Shown: positions 34,208-42,915, numbered from the stretch's first letter. The stretch is 64,000 nucleotides of DNA from Alteribacillus persepolensis (GCF_900099605.1 NZ_FNDK01000003.1:101211-165210); one strand, 5' to 3'. Notes: a model not told the origin generated them from the sequence alone. Numbers and translations are program-made.

Positions 34208-34555
34208 GTGACATCTTTCACCAAAAACATTGTAACGATTATCCTGAATATTCCTGCAGGGAAGGTTATGACCTATGGCCAAGTCGCGCGCTTGGCTGGA
34301 AACCGTCGTGCTGCTCGACAAGTCGTGCGAGTTCTGCACACAATGAGCCGCAAGTATCACTTGCCCTGGCATCGTGTTGTCAACAGAGAGGGAAACATTG
34401 CGCTAAAAGAAGAGGAAGCTTTTTGTGAGCAAAAAATGAATGCAGAAATGGAAGGCATCTTGGTCAGCGATGATGGGAACGTTGATTTGTCGGTCTATCA
34501 AGTGACCGATGAAGAGGAGCTGAAAGCAAAACTAGAGAAGGAGAATTTTTCATGA
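34208..34555 (+). CDS. Alkyltransferase-like protein (ATL)
   Basis: 115 residues matching the DNA-binding half of O6-alkylguanine-DNA alkyltransferases (IPAGKVMTYGQVARLAGNRRAARQVVRVLHT). The active-site motif PCHR is PWHR (residues about 57-60), so the acceptor cysteine is tryptophan. This is the mark of ATL proteins, which bind alkylated guanine and recruit nucleotide excision repair rather than repairing it. A C-terminal extension of about 35 residues (from about 80) is acidic. Starts at GTG after CAGGAGG. It overlaps the next lipoprotein gene by four bases. Confidence 0.9.
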   Translation: MTSFTKNIVTIILNIPAGKVMTYGQVARLAGNRRAARQVVRVLHTMSRKYHLPWHRVVNREGNIALKEEEAFCEQKMNAEMEGILVSDDGNVDLSVYQVTDEEELKAKLEKENFS

Positions 34556-35214
34556 TAAAACGACAGACATTATCTGTACTGTTTCTAGCAGGATTCATGA
34601 CAGCCTGCAGTCCGGATGAATCAGAGCAGATTTCCTTTGAACAGCCTGAAAAAACAGAGAAGAGCTCTGCAGCGGGAGCGCTTACGATGAAAGAACTTTC
34701 TGCACAAGAAGAGTATTATTTAAACTTTGGTGTAAACCACGTTGCTGTTTATGAAGCCGAGCTGCCTTCTGCTGCATCCGCCTTGGAGGTTCACGTTCAT
34801 GCATATGAACATGGAGAGCGTGTCGATGAATGGGAGGGTCCGCTTTTGACGACAAAGCTGAATACAAGTAATGAACAAACACCGCAAGAACTTGCTCTTA
34901 GTCTGACAGAAATTCCATCTAACGAGCAAACTGTCTACCGCATTGCGCTGGGCCAGCGCTTTTTAGGAGAAGATGCAATGGAGACAGAGTCATCGGTTTC
35001 ATCTGTGGGCGGAGTAGAGGTGCCAATAGAATTTGACCAAGCTGTACAACAGACTGTGTCTAAAGCCGCGGCGGAGCTAAGTGAAACATCGTGGCTGTAT
35101 GTTATGCACTCTGGTTCTTCCACCGTAAATGATATCAACCAAGACAATCAGGTCGAACAATTGGTTGAAAAAGAAGACAAAGTGCTGTTAATGGGTATGA
35201 GCTTTGCGGATTAA
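34552..35214 (+). CDS. Lipoprotein of unknown function
   Basis: 220 residues. The signal peptide ends in MTAC (Cys about residue 19), followed by an acidic, E/Q/S-rich linker. The rest is predicted beta-rich with segments such as VNHVAVYEAELPSAASALEVHVHAYEHG and ETSWLYVMHSGSS. Family not recognised. Start ATG overlaps the ATL stop (ATGA), so translation is coupled to a DNA-repair gene, an unusual pairing. A terminator follows. Confidence 0.75.
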   Translation: MIKRQTLSVLFLAGFMTACSPDESEQISFEQPEKTEKSSAAGALTMKELSAQEEYYLNFGVNHVAVYEAELPSAASALEVHVHAYEHGERVDEWEGPLLTTKLNTSNEQTPQELALSLTEIPSNEQTVYRIALGQRFLGEDAMETESSVSSVGGVEVPIEFDQAVQQTVSKAAAELSETSWLYVMHSGSSTVNDINQDNQVEQLVEKEDKVLLMGMSFAD

Positions 35215-35267
35215 CCCATCAATGAACGACACGAACAGTGAGATACATATACACTGCTGAGCAGAAA

Positions 35268-35300
35268 CAGACACTTCACGGACGAGTGTCTGTTTTTTTT
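35268..35300 (+). terminator. Terminator after ATL-lipoprotein operon
   Basis: Nine-base arms ACAGACACT / AGTGTCTGT around an 8-base loop, followed by T8. Confidence 0.8.
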
Positions 35301-35311
35301 GTACACAGATA

Positions 35312-35520
35312 GGAAAGTATAAAAATTTGGCGTTTTCACTGTCCAGTGCGAGCGCCTTGCTCGCCCAGGCGCACACGACGTGGGTCGGTTCAGCGTTGCC
35401 ACAGGAAGTGGTGACTTCAACGCCCAAAACAGGACGTGTGCGTTCTTAGTAGAAGAACCTTCCCGAAGAACCTTCCCCATAGCCGAACGTCTTTCTTTCA
35501 AGGCACTTGCGCTTTTCTTG
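35312..35520 (+). repeat. Dispersed GCGCAAGCGCC repeat, copy B (longest)
   Basis: Left block GGAAAGTATAAAAATTTGG, then CGTTTTCACTGTCCAGTGCG; right block CAAGGCACTTGCGCTTTTCTT. The interior shares the sub-block GTTCAGCGTTGCCACAGGA with copy D. A perfect 13-base tandem duplication GAAGAACCTTCCC occurs at 35452-35477. A 66-codon frame inside the repeat is not considered a gene. Confidence 0.8.
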
Positions 35521-35610
35521 TGTGAAAGCAGCAGTAAACAAGAGTCCTGTTTGGTATCAGCTTCAGACAAAGTATATTGAAAAAGAAAGAGGGAATGTTC
35601 TGAAATATAT

Positions 35611-35667
35611 TGACATTGATAATCATTTTCAATAAAATCAAAGTATGTAAAATGAGAATGATTTTCA
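35611..35667 (+). promoter_or_regulatory. Promoter with two Fur boxes
   Basis: -35 TTGACA (35611-35616), 17-base spacer, -10 TAAAAT (35634-35639). Fur box 1 TGATAATCATTTTCA (35618-35632) fills the spacer and differs from the 7-1-7 consensus TGATAATnATTATCA at one base. Fur box 2 TGAGAATGATTTTCA (35653-35667) lies downstream, with two differences. The arrangement predicts tight iron repression of the DUF2325 gene. Confidence 0.8.
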
Positions 35668-35687
35668 ATGATGGAGGCGTGAAAAGA

Positions 35688-35999
35688 ATGGAGTCTTTAA
35701 TGATTGTAGGAGCGGACAAGCTCGGTTCAATTCCGGATAAGCTAGAGGAGCTTGGTTTTCGCCATATTGAACATCTGAGCGGACGAAAAGTGCGCATGAT
35801 TCATAAAGGCATTCCAGAAAGCATTGATCTTGTATTGGTATTGACCGATTTTATTAACCACAATACAGCAAAGAAAGTGACCGAAAGAGCAAAAATGCGT
35901 TCCATTCCAATATGTTATGCGAAGCGGTATTGGTGTTCTATTTATCAATCTCTAACCCATTGTCCCAAAGTCTGTCATGATTGTTCGATTTGCATATAG
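35688..35999 (+). CDS. DUF2325 protein with C-terminal cysteine cluster, Fur-controlled
   Basis: 103 residues matching DUF2325 (MIVGADKLGSIPDKLEELGF at the start, IEHLSGRK, SIDLVLVLTDFINHNTAKKVTERA, then PICYAKRYW). The last 20 residues add a cysteine-rich tail, HCPKVCHDCSIC, in a C-x3-C-x2-C-x2-C pattern with two further cysteines shortly before; this could bind iron, an iron-sulfur cluster or zinc. The start at 35688 follows GGAGG ten bases upstream; the longer frame would include the Fur-box region. It is under an iron-repressed promoter. Confidence 0.78.
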   Translation: MESLMIVGADKLGSIPDKLEELGFRHIEHLSGRKVRMIHKGIPESIDLVLVLTDFINHNTAKKVTERAKMRSIPICYAKRYWCSIYQSLTHCPKVCHDCSICI

Positions 36000-36039
36000 C
36001 AAGAACAAAAGCAAAGCTGTTCTTTTAGGAGGAGTGTGC

Positions 36040-36540
36040 GTGAAAGACGATAACATGAATATGAAACGACAACAAAAGCAGTGCCATCACCGCTATTCGA
36101 TACGTTTGCAATCGTTATTAAATCATCTGCTGTTTGAACTGGCGAATGGATATATTGTAACTGATAAAACGCTGCTGCTTCGTATTAAAAAAAGATGGAA
36201 ATATATTGATGTGCAACATTTTCGGACGTATGGCGACTATCTTATTGCTATGGCGAAGGTAATGGATGAAGCATTAAAGTTGTTCCATCATTTACGTGGT
36301 GCGGGAAACATTCAGAGCGCAAAAGTGCAAGACTTTTCCATTGTTTACAAATTACCGTCATCTTCATGCATGGAAGCATGGATGCTGCAATGCGGCAGTC
36401 CGGATAAAAATCAGTACACCGTACGCCAAATTGCTGCCTGGCTGGATATGGCGTTTTCTCATCGGGAGTGGAGGTTAACAAGCATTGATGTCACATCGGG
36501 GATACATAGGATAGAAGCTAAAAGACAGTGGAAATCATAG
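36040..36540 (+). CDS. Hypothetical basic protein downstream of Fur-controlled gene
   Basis: 166 residues, not recognised. It is rich in K, R, H, W and Y without a membrane segment or signal peptide; the central part appears helical (SIRLQSLLNHLLFELANGYIV) and the C terminus has WRLTSIDVTSGIHRIEAKRQW. The GTG start at 36040 follows AGGAGGAG. It begins 40 bases after the DUF2325 gene without a terminator between, so it is probably iron-regulated too. It may bind nucleic acid or an iron-related partner; this is speculation. Confidence 0.65.
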   Translation: MKDDNMNMKRQQKQCHHRYSIRLQSLLNHLLFELANGYIVTDKTLLLRIKKRWKYIDVQHFRTYGDYLIAMAKVMDEALKLFHHLRGAGNIQSAKVQDFSIVYKLPSSSCMEAWMLQCGSPDKNQYTVRQIAAWLDMAFSHREWRLTSIDVTSGIHRIEAKRQWKS

Positions 36541-36616
36541 ACTGTCTGCCGCAAAAACGGCTGGCGTGAAACGAAAGAATAGTGACTAGCGGAGAAAAAG
36601 ATAGAAACATAAGAAA

Positions 36617-36674
36617 ACATATGCCTGTAAAGAAGAGCTGTTGACGCAAATACAGCTCTTCAAGAGGCATATGT
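36617..36674 (-). terminator. Long two-part hairpin, terminator of small-peptide unit
   Basis: Outer arms ACATATGCCT (36617-36626) and AGGCATATGT (36665-36674), inner arms GAAGAGCTGT (36632-36641) and ACAGCTCTTC (36652-36661), separated by small internal loops. On the minus strand it is followed by a T-rich run, so it can end the transcript of the 30-residue peptide gene; it may also end the plus-strand iron operon. Confidence 0.65.
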
Positions 36675-36755
36675 CCATCGCGTATGGTTATCCGAAACAA
36701 GGGGACATAGATGTGTGTGCTGACATCCAGTGATTATTTATTTGCACGTTCGTTC

Positions 36756-36848
36756 TTAAAAGAATTGGTCTTTTTCCATCATTCGTTTGACTCGTTCTTG
36801 TTGAGACTCCATCACATAGGTAAGAACAGAACGGAACAACTTTTTCAT
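36756..36848 (-). CDS. Small basic peptide, 30 residues, CcpA-linked unit
   Basis: Minus-strand ORF encoding MKKLFRSVLTYVMESQQER followed by VKRMMEKDQFF. AGAAGG stands 8 bases before the ATG. The peptide is amphipathic and basic, predicted helical. A consensus-like promoter (36881-36909) and a perfect cre (36925-36939) lie upstream and a terminator downstream, giving a complete transcription unit of about 260 bases. It could be a peptide gene or a dual-function small RNA. No family match is claimed. Confidence 0.5.
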   Translation of the reverse strand: MKKLFRSVLTYVMESQQERVKRMMEKDQFF

Positions 36849-36880
36849 TATAGAACCTTCTTTCATTTGATGATGGTTTT

Positions 36881-36909
36881 ATTGTAAGCAGAAAGGCGGC
36901 AGAAGACAA
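36881..36909 (-). promoter_or_regulatory. Promoter of small-peptide unit
   Basis: Minus strand: -35 TTGTCT (36904-36909), 17 bases, -10 TACAAT (36881-36886). Fits a vegetative promoter, 30 bases upstream of the small ORF. Confidence 0.55.
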
Positions 36910-36924
36910 AAACGCCTTGTTGGA

Positions 36925-36939
36925 ATGGAAACGATAACA
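36925..36939. promoter_or_regulatory. Perfect cre site upstream of small-peptide unit
   Basis: ATGGAAACGATAACA matches WTGNAANCGNWNNCW at every defined base. Placed 16 bases upstream of the -35 box of the minus-strand promoter, a position from which CcpA can activate or modulate transcription. Confidence 0.6.
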
Positions 36940-37281
36940 TGCGTTGCAAAAACGTTTACATATTTGTGTACCTTTATTTATCAGCCATTTTCTGGCTTAT
37001 GCGGCATGAACTGTTAGAAATGCTGGCAGCCGTCAAAGAAAGCAGTTTCACAAATGCACGGTTAAAACAGAAATTATTTATTGGAAGACTTTAAGACGAC
37101 GCGGCAAGCTGCCAGCAAGCCGTAAGTTCTGACCGCAGCGGGAAAAGCAGCAGCTGAAAATCGACCAGGATAATTTTTCCGGGGGCTGAAGTGTCAGCTT
37201 GCCAAGCCATCCAACTAGAAAGGGAAAGACGACAGTAACCCCGCCAAGCTTTATCCAACTAAAAATAATAATCATAAACAA
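36940..37281. other. Intergenic region without supported gene
   Basis: Between the small-peptide unit and the fabF terminator. A minus-strand 67-codon frame starting at TTG (37281) lacks a ribosome binding site and is not called. Confidence 0.4.
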
Positions 37282-37318
37282 ATCATCCGAGCGGCCTCTG
37301 AGCCGTCCGGATGATTTT
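37282..37318 (-). terminator. fabF terminator
   Basis: Arms AATCATCCG-A-GCGGC and GCCGT-C-CGGATGATT with a six-base loop; on the minus strand TTGTTT follows. It lies 87 bases beyond the fabF stop. Confidence 0.6.
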
Positions 37319-37404
37319 GTCGTTCTTTCACTTTGGTTCTTGCATTTTTCATGAAAACAGGCATGACACGCTGACAGCCTGCAGGGAAAGTGTGTTTTTG
37401 CCGT

Positions 37405-38634
37405 CTAGACTTTTTTGAAAGCTAATACGGCATTATGTCCTCCGAAGCCGAAGCCATTGGAAATGGCCGCACGGACTTCCTTTTTCTCTGCTTGATTTGG
37501 CACGTAATCCAAGTCACATTCCGGATCAGGATGCTCTAAGTTAATAGTAGGAGCAATGATACCTTCTTCCATGCTTTTTAGAGTAATGATGGCTTCTACG
37601 GCACCAGCAGCCCCAAACAAGTGGCCGGTCATCGACTTGGTCGAACTTATTTTCATATTATACGCATGAGGTCCAAACACTTCTTTAATCGCTTTTGTTT
37701 CCGATTTATCGCCTTCAGGTGTGCTGGTAGCATGTGCATTAATGTAGTCGACATCCTCAGGCTTTAAGCCAGCCATATCCAGGGCAAGGTTCATGGCTCT
37801 TGCAGCACCTTGATAATCCGGAGCCGTAATGTGATACCCATCGGTGGTCGCACCGTATCCGGTAACTTCTCCTAAAATGGTCGCACCGCGTTCTTTCGCG
37901 TGTTCATACGCTTCGAGCATTAAAACGCCAGCTCCCTCTGCCATGACAAAGCCATCCCGCTCTTTATCAAATGGCTTGCTGGCTGTTTCCGGCGTATCGT
38001 TTTGGGTAGACATAGCTTTCATACGTGAGAAACCAGCAAACGTCAGTGGATGGATAACAGCTTCTGCCCCACCTGCTAAAATCGCATCAGTGTGTCCTGC
38101 TGCAATGTTTAAATACGCTTCACCAATAGCGTGATTTGCCGTGGCACATGCAGAAACAGGGGAGTAACTTGGCCCTTTAAACCCAGTTTTGATGGATAAC
38201 AAGCCAGAAGCCATATTACTAATCAGCATGGGAATTAAAAAAGGTGATACACGTTTTGCTCCTTTGTCTAACATTGTTTCATGGTTATCAAGCAATGTAT
38301 TCAAGCCGCCGATACCAGAGCCGATATAAATTCCCGCACGATTTTTGTCAAGGTTGTCATCATTCAACCCAGATTGTTCTAATGCCTGCATGGCTGCTGC
38401 ACAGGCGTATTGGGCAAATGAATCATAACGTTTTAATTCTCGTTTATCGAAATATGTTTCTCCTGGAAAGTCATCAATGCTTGCGGCAATTTTTGTGCTG
38501 ATATCCTCGAAACCTTCCGCATGTATTTTCTTTACGGCTGTTTTTCCATGTTTGATATTAGACCAAAGGGTATCTACATCGTGGCCTAATGGTGTGATGA
38601 CTCCATAACCAGTAAGGACAACTCTTCTATTCAT
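37405..38634 (-). CDS. fabF: 3-oxoacyl-[acyl-carrier-protein] synthase II
   Basis: 409-residue condensing enzyme elongating acyl-ACP with malonyl-ACP. The Cys-His-His triad is complete: SACATANHAIGEA (Cys about 163), NAHATSTPEGD (His about 303) and STKSMTGHLFGAAGA (His about 340); the ending is NGFGFGGHNAVLAF. It is not next to fabH, unlike the usual fabHF pair, and is followed upstream by a wrecked acyl-CoA ligase gene. It may be a second, specialised KAS II rather than the essential copy. Confidence 0.93.
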   Translation of the reverse strand: MNRRVVLTGYGVITPLGHDVDTLWSNIKHGKTAVKKIHAEGFEDISTKIAASIDDFPGETYFDKRELKRYDSFAQYACAAAMQALEQSGLNDDNLDKNRAGIYIGSGIGGLNTLLDNHETMLDKGAKRVSPFLIPMLISNMASGLLSIKTGFKGPSYSPVSACATANHAIGEAYLNIAAGHTDAILAGGAEAVIHPLTFAGFSRMKAMSTQNDTPETASKPFDKERDGFVMAEGAGVLMLEAYEHAKERGATILGEVTGYGATTDGYHITAPDYQGAARAMNLALDMAGLKPEDVDYINAHATSTPEGDKSETKAIKEVFGPHAYNMKISSTKSMTGHLFGAAGAVEAIITLKSMEEGIIAPTINLEHPDPECDLDYVPNQAEKKEVRAAISNGFGFGGHNAVLAFKKV

Positions 38635-38697
38635 ATCTGTCTCTCCTTTATGAAGGTTACGCTTTTTCTAAAAGATTTTGCTGCTGGTCTTGAAGCG

Positions 38698-40128
38698 CTA
38701 GTTTCCTAACTTCAAAATGTTTCTTTTCCCTGTAGCAGTATAGGGAAGTGCATCGACAAGTCGATAATAGCGCGGGCGTTTATAATCAGCCAGCATCGGA
38801 TGCTGGGTGCAGTACTTGTTTAAAACTTTTGCGGTAAGAGAGGGACGTCTTTTACAATATACGCAGTGACAGATTCTCCTCTTAGTTCGTCTGGAACACT
38901 AACAACGACCGATTGCTGAATGTGCTCGTGCTGATTTAATATTTCTTTGATTTATACGGGATGAATATTTTCTCCGGAAGAATGAATCATATCACCTTTT
39001 CGCCCGGCAATCGTAATGAATTCATTCTCGTTCCATGCTGCTATATCGCCGATGTAAATCCAGCCTTTGTAGAACACTTTTTTGCTCTTATCTTCTTTAT
39101 TTATGTCAGACGTTGTTTTCCCCGGGGCGTTTACGATGACTTCACCGACTTCTTCATTGTTCTTTTCCATGGTTTCATGTGGTTCGGCACGTCGATTGGG
39201 GAATACTTTTACGACAGCAACATCATCATCAGTGCAAGCTCTTCCGGCTGAACCGGCATTTCCGGCAGATCAAATGGACGTAAAAATGTCTTCTAGAAAG
39301 CTTCTGATGTTCCATATCCGTTAAAGATGTTTAGGGTTAACGTTTTTTGGTACGTGATACAGTCTTCTTTTTCAAGTGGTGCTCCTATGGTGATGATTCC
39401 TTTTCAATAACATAAGTCGGCACCTTGTTTTTGGGGTTTGGCTGAGTATTTTTAACATCGGCGGTGCACCGATTAAGAAGGAAACGCCGTACTTTTCAGC
39501 GTATTTCAGGCAAGTTTTCGGGTGGAGATAGCAAAGAATAATCACTTCTCCGCCTATGTAAAGTGCTGGTGCCGGCCCGCCTGAATGAAGTCCCCCGCGA
39601 TGAAACCATGGACTCATGTTCATTGTCTTATCGACAGGACTGAGTGGAAAGTACATGGCGGCATCCTGCGCAGAAGAAACATCATTGATGTTATTTAACA
39701 GCACACCTTTAGGGTTGCCTGTTGTACCAGACGTATACATTCGTGTGTTTTCATCATACATATGTTTCGGACGTTTAATGTCAGGGTTTTTAATCGTTGA
39801 CTGTGCACGTAATCGGCACAGGGAGTATGCCCTTCTGGCAGCGTTTCTTCCCCTGACATGTCTGCCATCACAATGCGTTCAGGCTGGTGGTCAGCCATAT
39901 CCAGCGCCTGAAGAGCTGTTTCTGCTGACAGTCAGATTTTAAACATACGAGCGATATGTCTTGTGCATGAAATGTTTCCATATATGGAAAACCATTATGC
40001 GCGAGGAACTGCATGTAAGTATTGGTGAACCATTCAAAGTTTTAGACACAGTACGAAATACCAGCAGCATCACAGTCTCCTCACTGAACAATCATGTTCA
40101 TGTCATAATAAACCGCTAAATAATTCAT
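38698..40128 (-). pseudogene. Disrupted AMP-dependent acyl-CoA synthetase
   Basis: The minus strand carries pieces of a fatty-acyl-CoA ligase in different frames. Around 39760-39500 is the ATP-binding motif YTSGTTGNPKGV and NMSPWFHRGGL; around 39170-38955 is the hinge region YKGWIYIGDIA...ITIAGRKGDMIHSSGENIHP; near 38790-38700 is the C terminus DYKRPRYYRLVDALPYTATGKR with the catalytic lysine region. Start-like ATG at 40128 has AAGGAAG before it. Several frameshifts and stops separate the parts, so it cannot make a full protein. It was probably in one unit with fabF. Confidence 0.85.
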
Positions 40129-40293
40129 TGTACTTCCTTCTTTTTTCTTCAATGATTAGGATAAAAGCCCCGTTTGATAATGATATGTGCAGATTACCAC
40201 AGCGATTAAATGGAAAGAAACAATGCTTCCGCGCTGCAAGCTACTATCACGTAACGAAAACAAGTAAAAGGTGTCGTGAAAATCCGGCGGCTG

Positions 40294-41460
40294 TTACAGG
40301 CTGCTGTGCTGATAGGACGCTGTGCTGGTCTTAGCCAAGGCATAAACAGCTGTACCGAGCGCCAAAAGCACCAGCAGTGCACCAACGGTTGGAGTATGAT
40401 GGATAGCTCCTTGTTCAACGACAAGACCGCCGCTCACTGAACCAAATGCAATTCCTGTGTGTAAAGCAGCGTTATTTAAACTTTGCTGTATGTCTGATGT
40501 TTTGTGATACGTTTCAGCAAGATAGGTTTGCATAGGCGGAGACAGTGCCCAGCTCATGGCGCCCCAAATCATGACTGTCAACAAGAAAAATGTCGTCGCC
40601 GTCGTGGTAAATGGAAGAACAAACATTGATACAGCAAATAAAACAATAACCGAATAGATGGTCTGCTTGTACCCCCATTTGTCCGATAACCCTCCTCCTA
40701 CAGCACCACCTGCTACCGCTGCGATGCCAAACAGCCAGTATATGATAGTCACCCACGTTTCATTTAATTCGAGTACATTTTTTAAGTACGGACTAAGATA
40801 TCCATAAAGGGTATAATGACCAGCTAAAAATAAGAATGTAGTAAGGTGGGCAGCTAACAGACGGCTGTTTTTTAAACTTTGCCATTGTGTTTGGATGCTT
40901 GGAGTGTCATGCACATGGACCGAGGGCATCAACACGAGAATACCGAGCATCGTCATGACCGTAAAGCAGCTGATTGCAACAAACGGAGCTTGCCAGCCAA
41001 AGATGTTTCCCATCATGATTCCAATAGGAACTCCTAAGACAAGAGAAGCACTAATGCCCATATAAATGAGGCCAATCGCCCTGCCTCGGTGGGGAGGAGC
41101 GGTAATAGTAGAAGCCATGGTAATGCATAGAACGACAAGCAATGATCCACTGGCTGCTGAAATAATACGAGCTGTCATTAAAAGCCAGTAGGTATGGCTC
41201 AGCGCAGCTAGAACATTTCCAACAAAGAAAATAGATAAGGTCGTAAGCATCAGCCGTTTTCGTTCTACTGCTGCAGTGGCCACCATTAGTACAGGGGCTG
41301 CAACAGCAAAAGTCAGGGAAAAAGCAGTGATGAGAAGGCCTGCTGCACTCAAGCTGACGCCGATGTCATCTGCGATAACATCGAGCAGTCCAACAATAAT
41401 CAGCTCGGCCAATCCGGCAATAAACGAAACGACCATAAATAGGTAAACGCGTTTATCCAT
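40294..41460 (-). CDS. MFS efflux transporter, DHA1-like
   Basis: 388 residues, 12 membrane segments, drug:H+ antiporter-1 type of the major facilitator superfamily (start MVVSFIAGLAELIIVGLLDVIADDIGVSLSAAG, motif A-like HRGRAIGLIYMGISASLVLGVPIG in the first half and SDKWGYKQ in the second). The general look matches the sugar or purine efflux branch (YbcL/PbuE). Substrate unknown. The ATG follows GGAGGATC. It stands alone. Confidence 0.88.
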   Translation of the reverse strand: MDKRVYLFMVVSFIAGLAELIIVGLLDVIADDIGVSLSAAGLLITAFSLTFAVAAPVLMVATAAVERKRLMLTTLSIFFVGNVLAALSHTYWLLMTARIISAASGSLLVVLCITMASTITAPPHRGRAIGLIYMGISASLVLGVPIGIMMGNIFGWQAPFVAISCFTVMTMLGILVLMPSVHVHDTPSIQTQWQSLKNSRLLAAHLTTFLFLAGHYTLYGYLSPYLKNVLELNETWVTIIYWLFGIAAVAGGAVGGGLSDKWGYKQTIYSVIVLFAVSMFVLPFTTTATTFFLLTVMIWGAMSWALSPPMQTYLAETYHKTSDIQQSLNNAALHTGIAFGSVSGGLVVEQGAIHHTPTVGALLVLLALGTAVYALAKTSTASYQHSSL

Positions 41461-41668
41461 GTCAATGATCCTCCCTTATTTCCACCATGTATTATCATAA
41501 CATTAATGAAAGAAATAGAAGACGGAAGTGCTTAAAGCATGTCGGGAAACATGTTTTCTATCTGTATGTGTTTTTTAGCATCATATTGGGTATACGTATG
41601 AAGAACGCAAACAGACAAAAATCAGCAGATGGTAAAAACGTTCTGGCAAAAGAGGGGGGGAGAAGAGT

Positions 41669-42889
41669 TTGTCAGAGAAAAAGGAAGAGCGCAATGAAAA
41701 TGTTGTAACACTGGGGTTAGTGCCGGCACCTGATTTAGCAGCAGCCGTCGCCGAGGAGATAAAAATGGAGCTGCCCGGGCTTTTATCATATTACGTAAAC
41801 AGCGGTGTTGAATGGAAGATAGAAATAAAAGTTGATTCATTAACAGGTGCCACATCAGAGCCTGGTGAAATCTTGGATGAGACAAAGATATGGAAAAATA
41901 GTTATACGTGGGATTATGGTGTTTCTATCACGGACTTGCCTTTATTTGAAAATAGAGACTTGGTAGTAGCAGAGGCAAGTGCCAAACATCGTGTCGCGTT
42001 TCTGTCGCTTCCGTCTCTTGGAGCGGTACCAATCAAAAGCCGGATTGAAGAATCGATCTTGCAGCTAGTAAACGAAATGTATTATGGCAGTTCCTCGTCT
42101 GCTCGAGATCAACAACAAAAACGTCTGCAAGCTAAACGAATACAAACAAAACAAAAAAGCGTTGTGAAAAGAGGGGCCCGTCAGTTAATGAAAGAGCGTG
42201 TATCTGAATGGCTGTCTCCAATTTATCGTAAAACGCAGCTTGAAAATAACAGACAGACAGAAGTAATTTTTATTGTACGTTCGCGGCTGACTGGAGGATT
42301 GCGGCTTCTTTCGGGCATGGTACGGGCGAACCGGCCGTGGTTGATTTTTCCTGAGTTTAAGCGAGTCGTGGCGATAGCGTTTGCCACAGGCTCCTACGGT
42401 TTAGTTTTCCCAACGATGTGGAGGCTGAGCGGCGAATATGATCTGCATCGTTTTATTTTGTTAATGGTGACATCAATCATGGCGATGGTGATTTGGATTG
42501 TTTTAGCACATGGTCTTTGGGAAAAGAAATCAACAGCAGACTCTCCTTATTTAGCCAAACTTTATAATGCTACAACAGTCATTACACTCATTATTTCTGT
42601 GTTATTTTATTATCTTTTATTATTCAGTTTATTTTTGCTGGCTGTTTTTATATTTGTTCCGGCCAGTTTATTAGCCGACGAATTAGGAGCAGAAGCATTT
42701 CATGTGGCAAACTATTTTGCTCTCGCTTGGGTGGCGAGCTCAGTAGCAACGATTGTCGGTGCATTAGGTGCTGTATTGGAGAGAGAGGAAATCGTACGTA
42801 ACGCGACGTATGGATACCGGCAGCGGCGTCGTTACGAAGAGATGAAAAAACGAAAACAAGAACAAAAAGAAGAGGAAAATTGGTCATAG
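41669..42889 (+). CDS. Membrane protein of unknown function
   Basis: 406 residues starting at TTG after AGAGGGGGGG. Residues 1-215 are soluble and charged with a K/Q/R-rich stretch around 145-170; residues about 225-375 contain four membrane segments; the tail is basic and acidic mixed (RRRYEEMKKRKQEQKEEE). Family not recognised; similar proteins are found in bacilli without known function. A terminator overlaps its end. Confidence 0.75.
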   Translation: MSEKKEERNENVVTLGLVPAPDLAAAVAEEIKMELPGLLSYYVNSGVEWKIEIKVDSLTGATSEPGEILDETKIWKNSYTWDYGVSITDLPLFENRDLVVAEASAKHRVAFLSLPSLGAVPIKSRIEESILQLVNEMYYGSSSSARDQQQKRLQAKRIQTKQKSVVKRGARQLMKERVSEWLSPIYRKTQLENNRQTEVIFIVRSRLTGGLRLLSGMVRANRPWLIFPEFKRVVAIAFATGSYGLVFPTMWRLSGEYDLHRFILLMVTSIMAMVIWIVLAHGLWEKKSTADSPYLAKLYNATTVITLIISVLFYYLLLFSLFLLAVFIFVPASLLADELGAEAFHVANYFALAWVASSVATIVGALGAVLEREEIVRNATYGYRQRRRYEEMKKRKQEQKEEENWS

Positions 42890-42915
42890 GCGCTTGTGAT
42901 TCAAAAGCGCCTTTA
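42888..42915 (+). terminator. Terminator after membrane protein gene
   Basis: Eight-base arms AGGCGCTT/AAGCGCCT and TTT; includes the stop codon region. Confidence 0.75.

Noticed and set aside
35380..35580. 66-codon frame within repeat copy B.
   Set aside because: It lies inside a dispersed repeat and has no ribosome binding site.
37078..37281. 67-codon minus-strand frame with a hydrophobic start.
   Set aside because: TTG start lies in a terminator hairpin and has no ribosome binding site.
40262..40310. Plus-strand sequence GGTGTCGTGAAAATCCGGCG followed by GCTG and CTGTG resembles the core of a cobalamin riboswitch.
   Set aside because: The upstream and downstream conserved parts of the riboswitch are missing, it runs into the antisense of the MFS gene, and no gene follows it on that strand.
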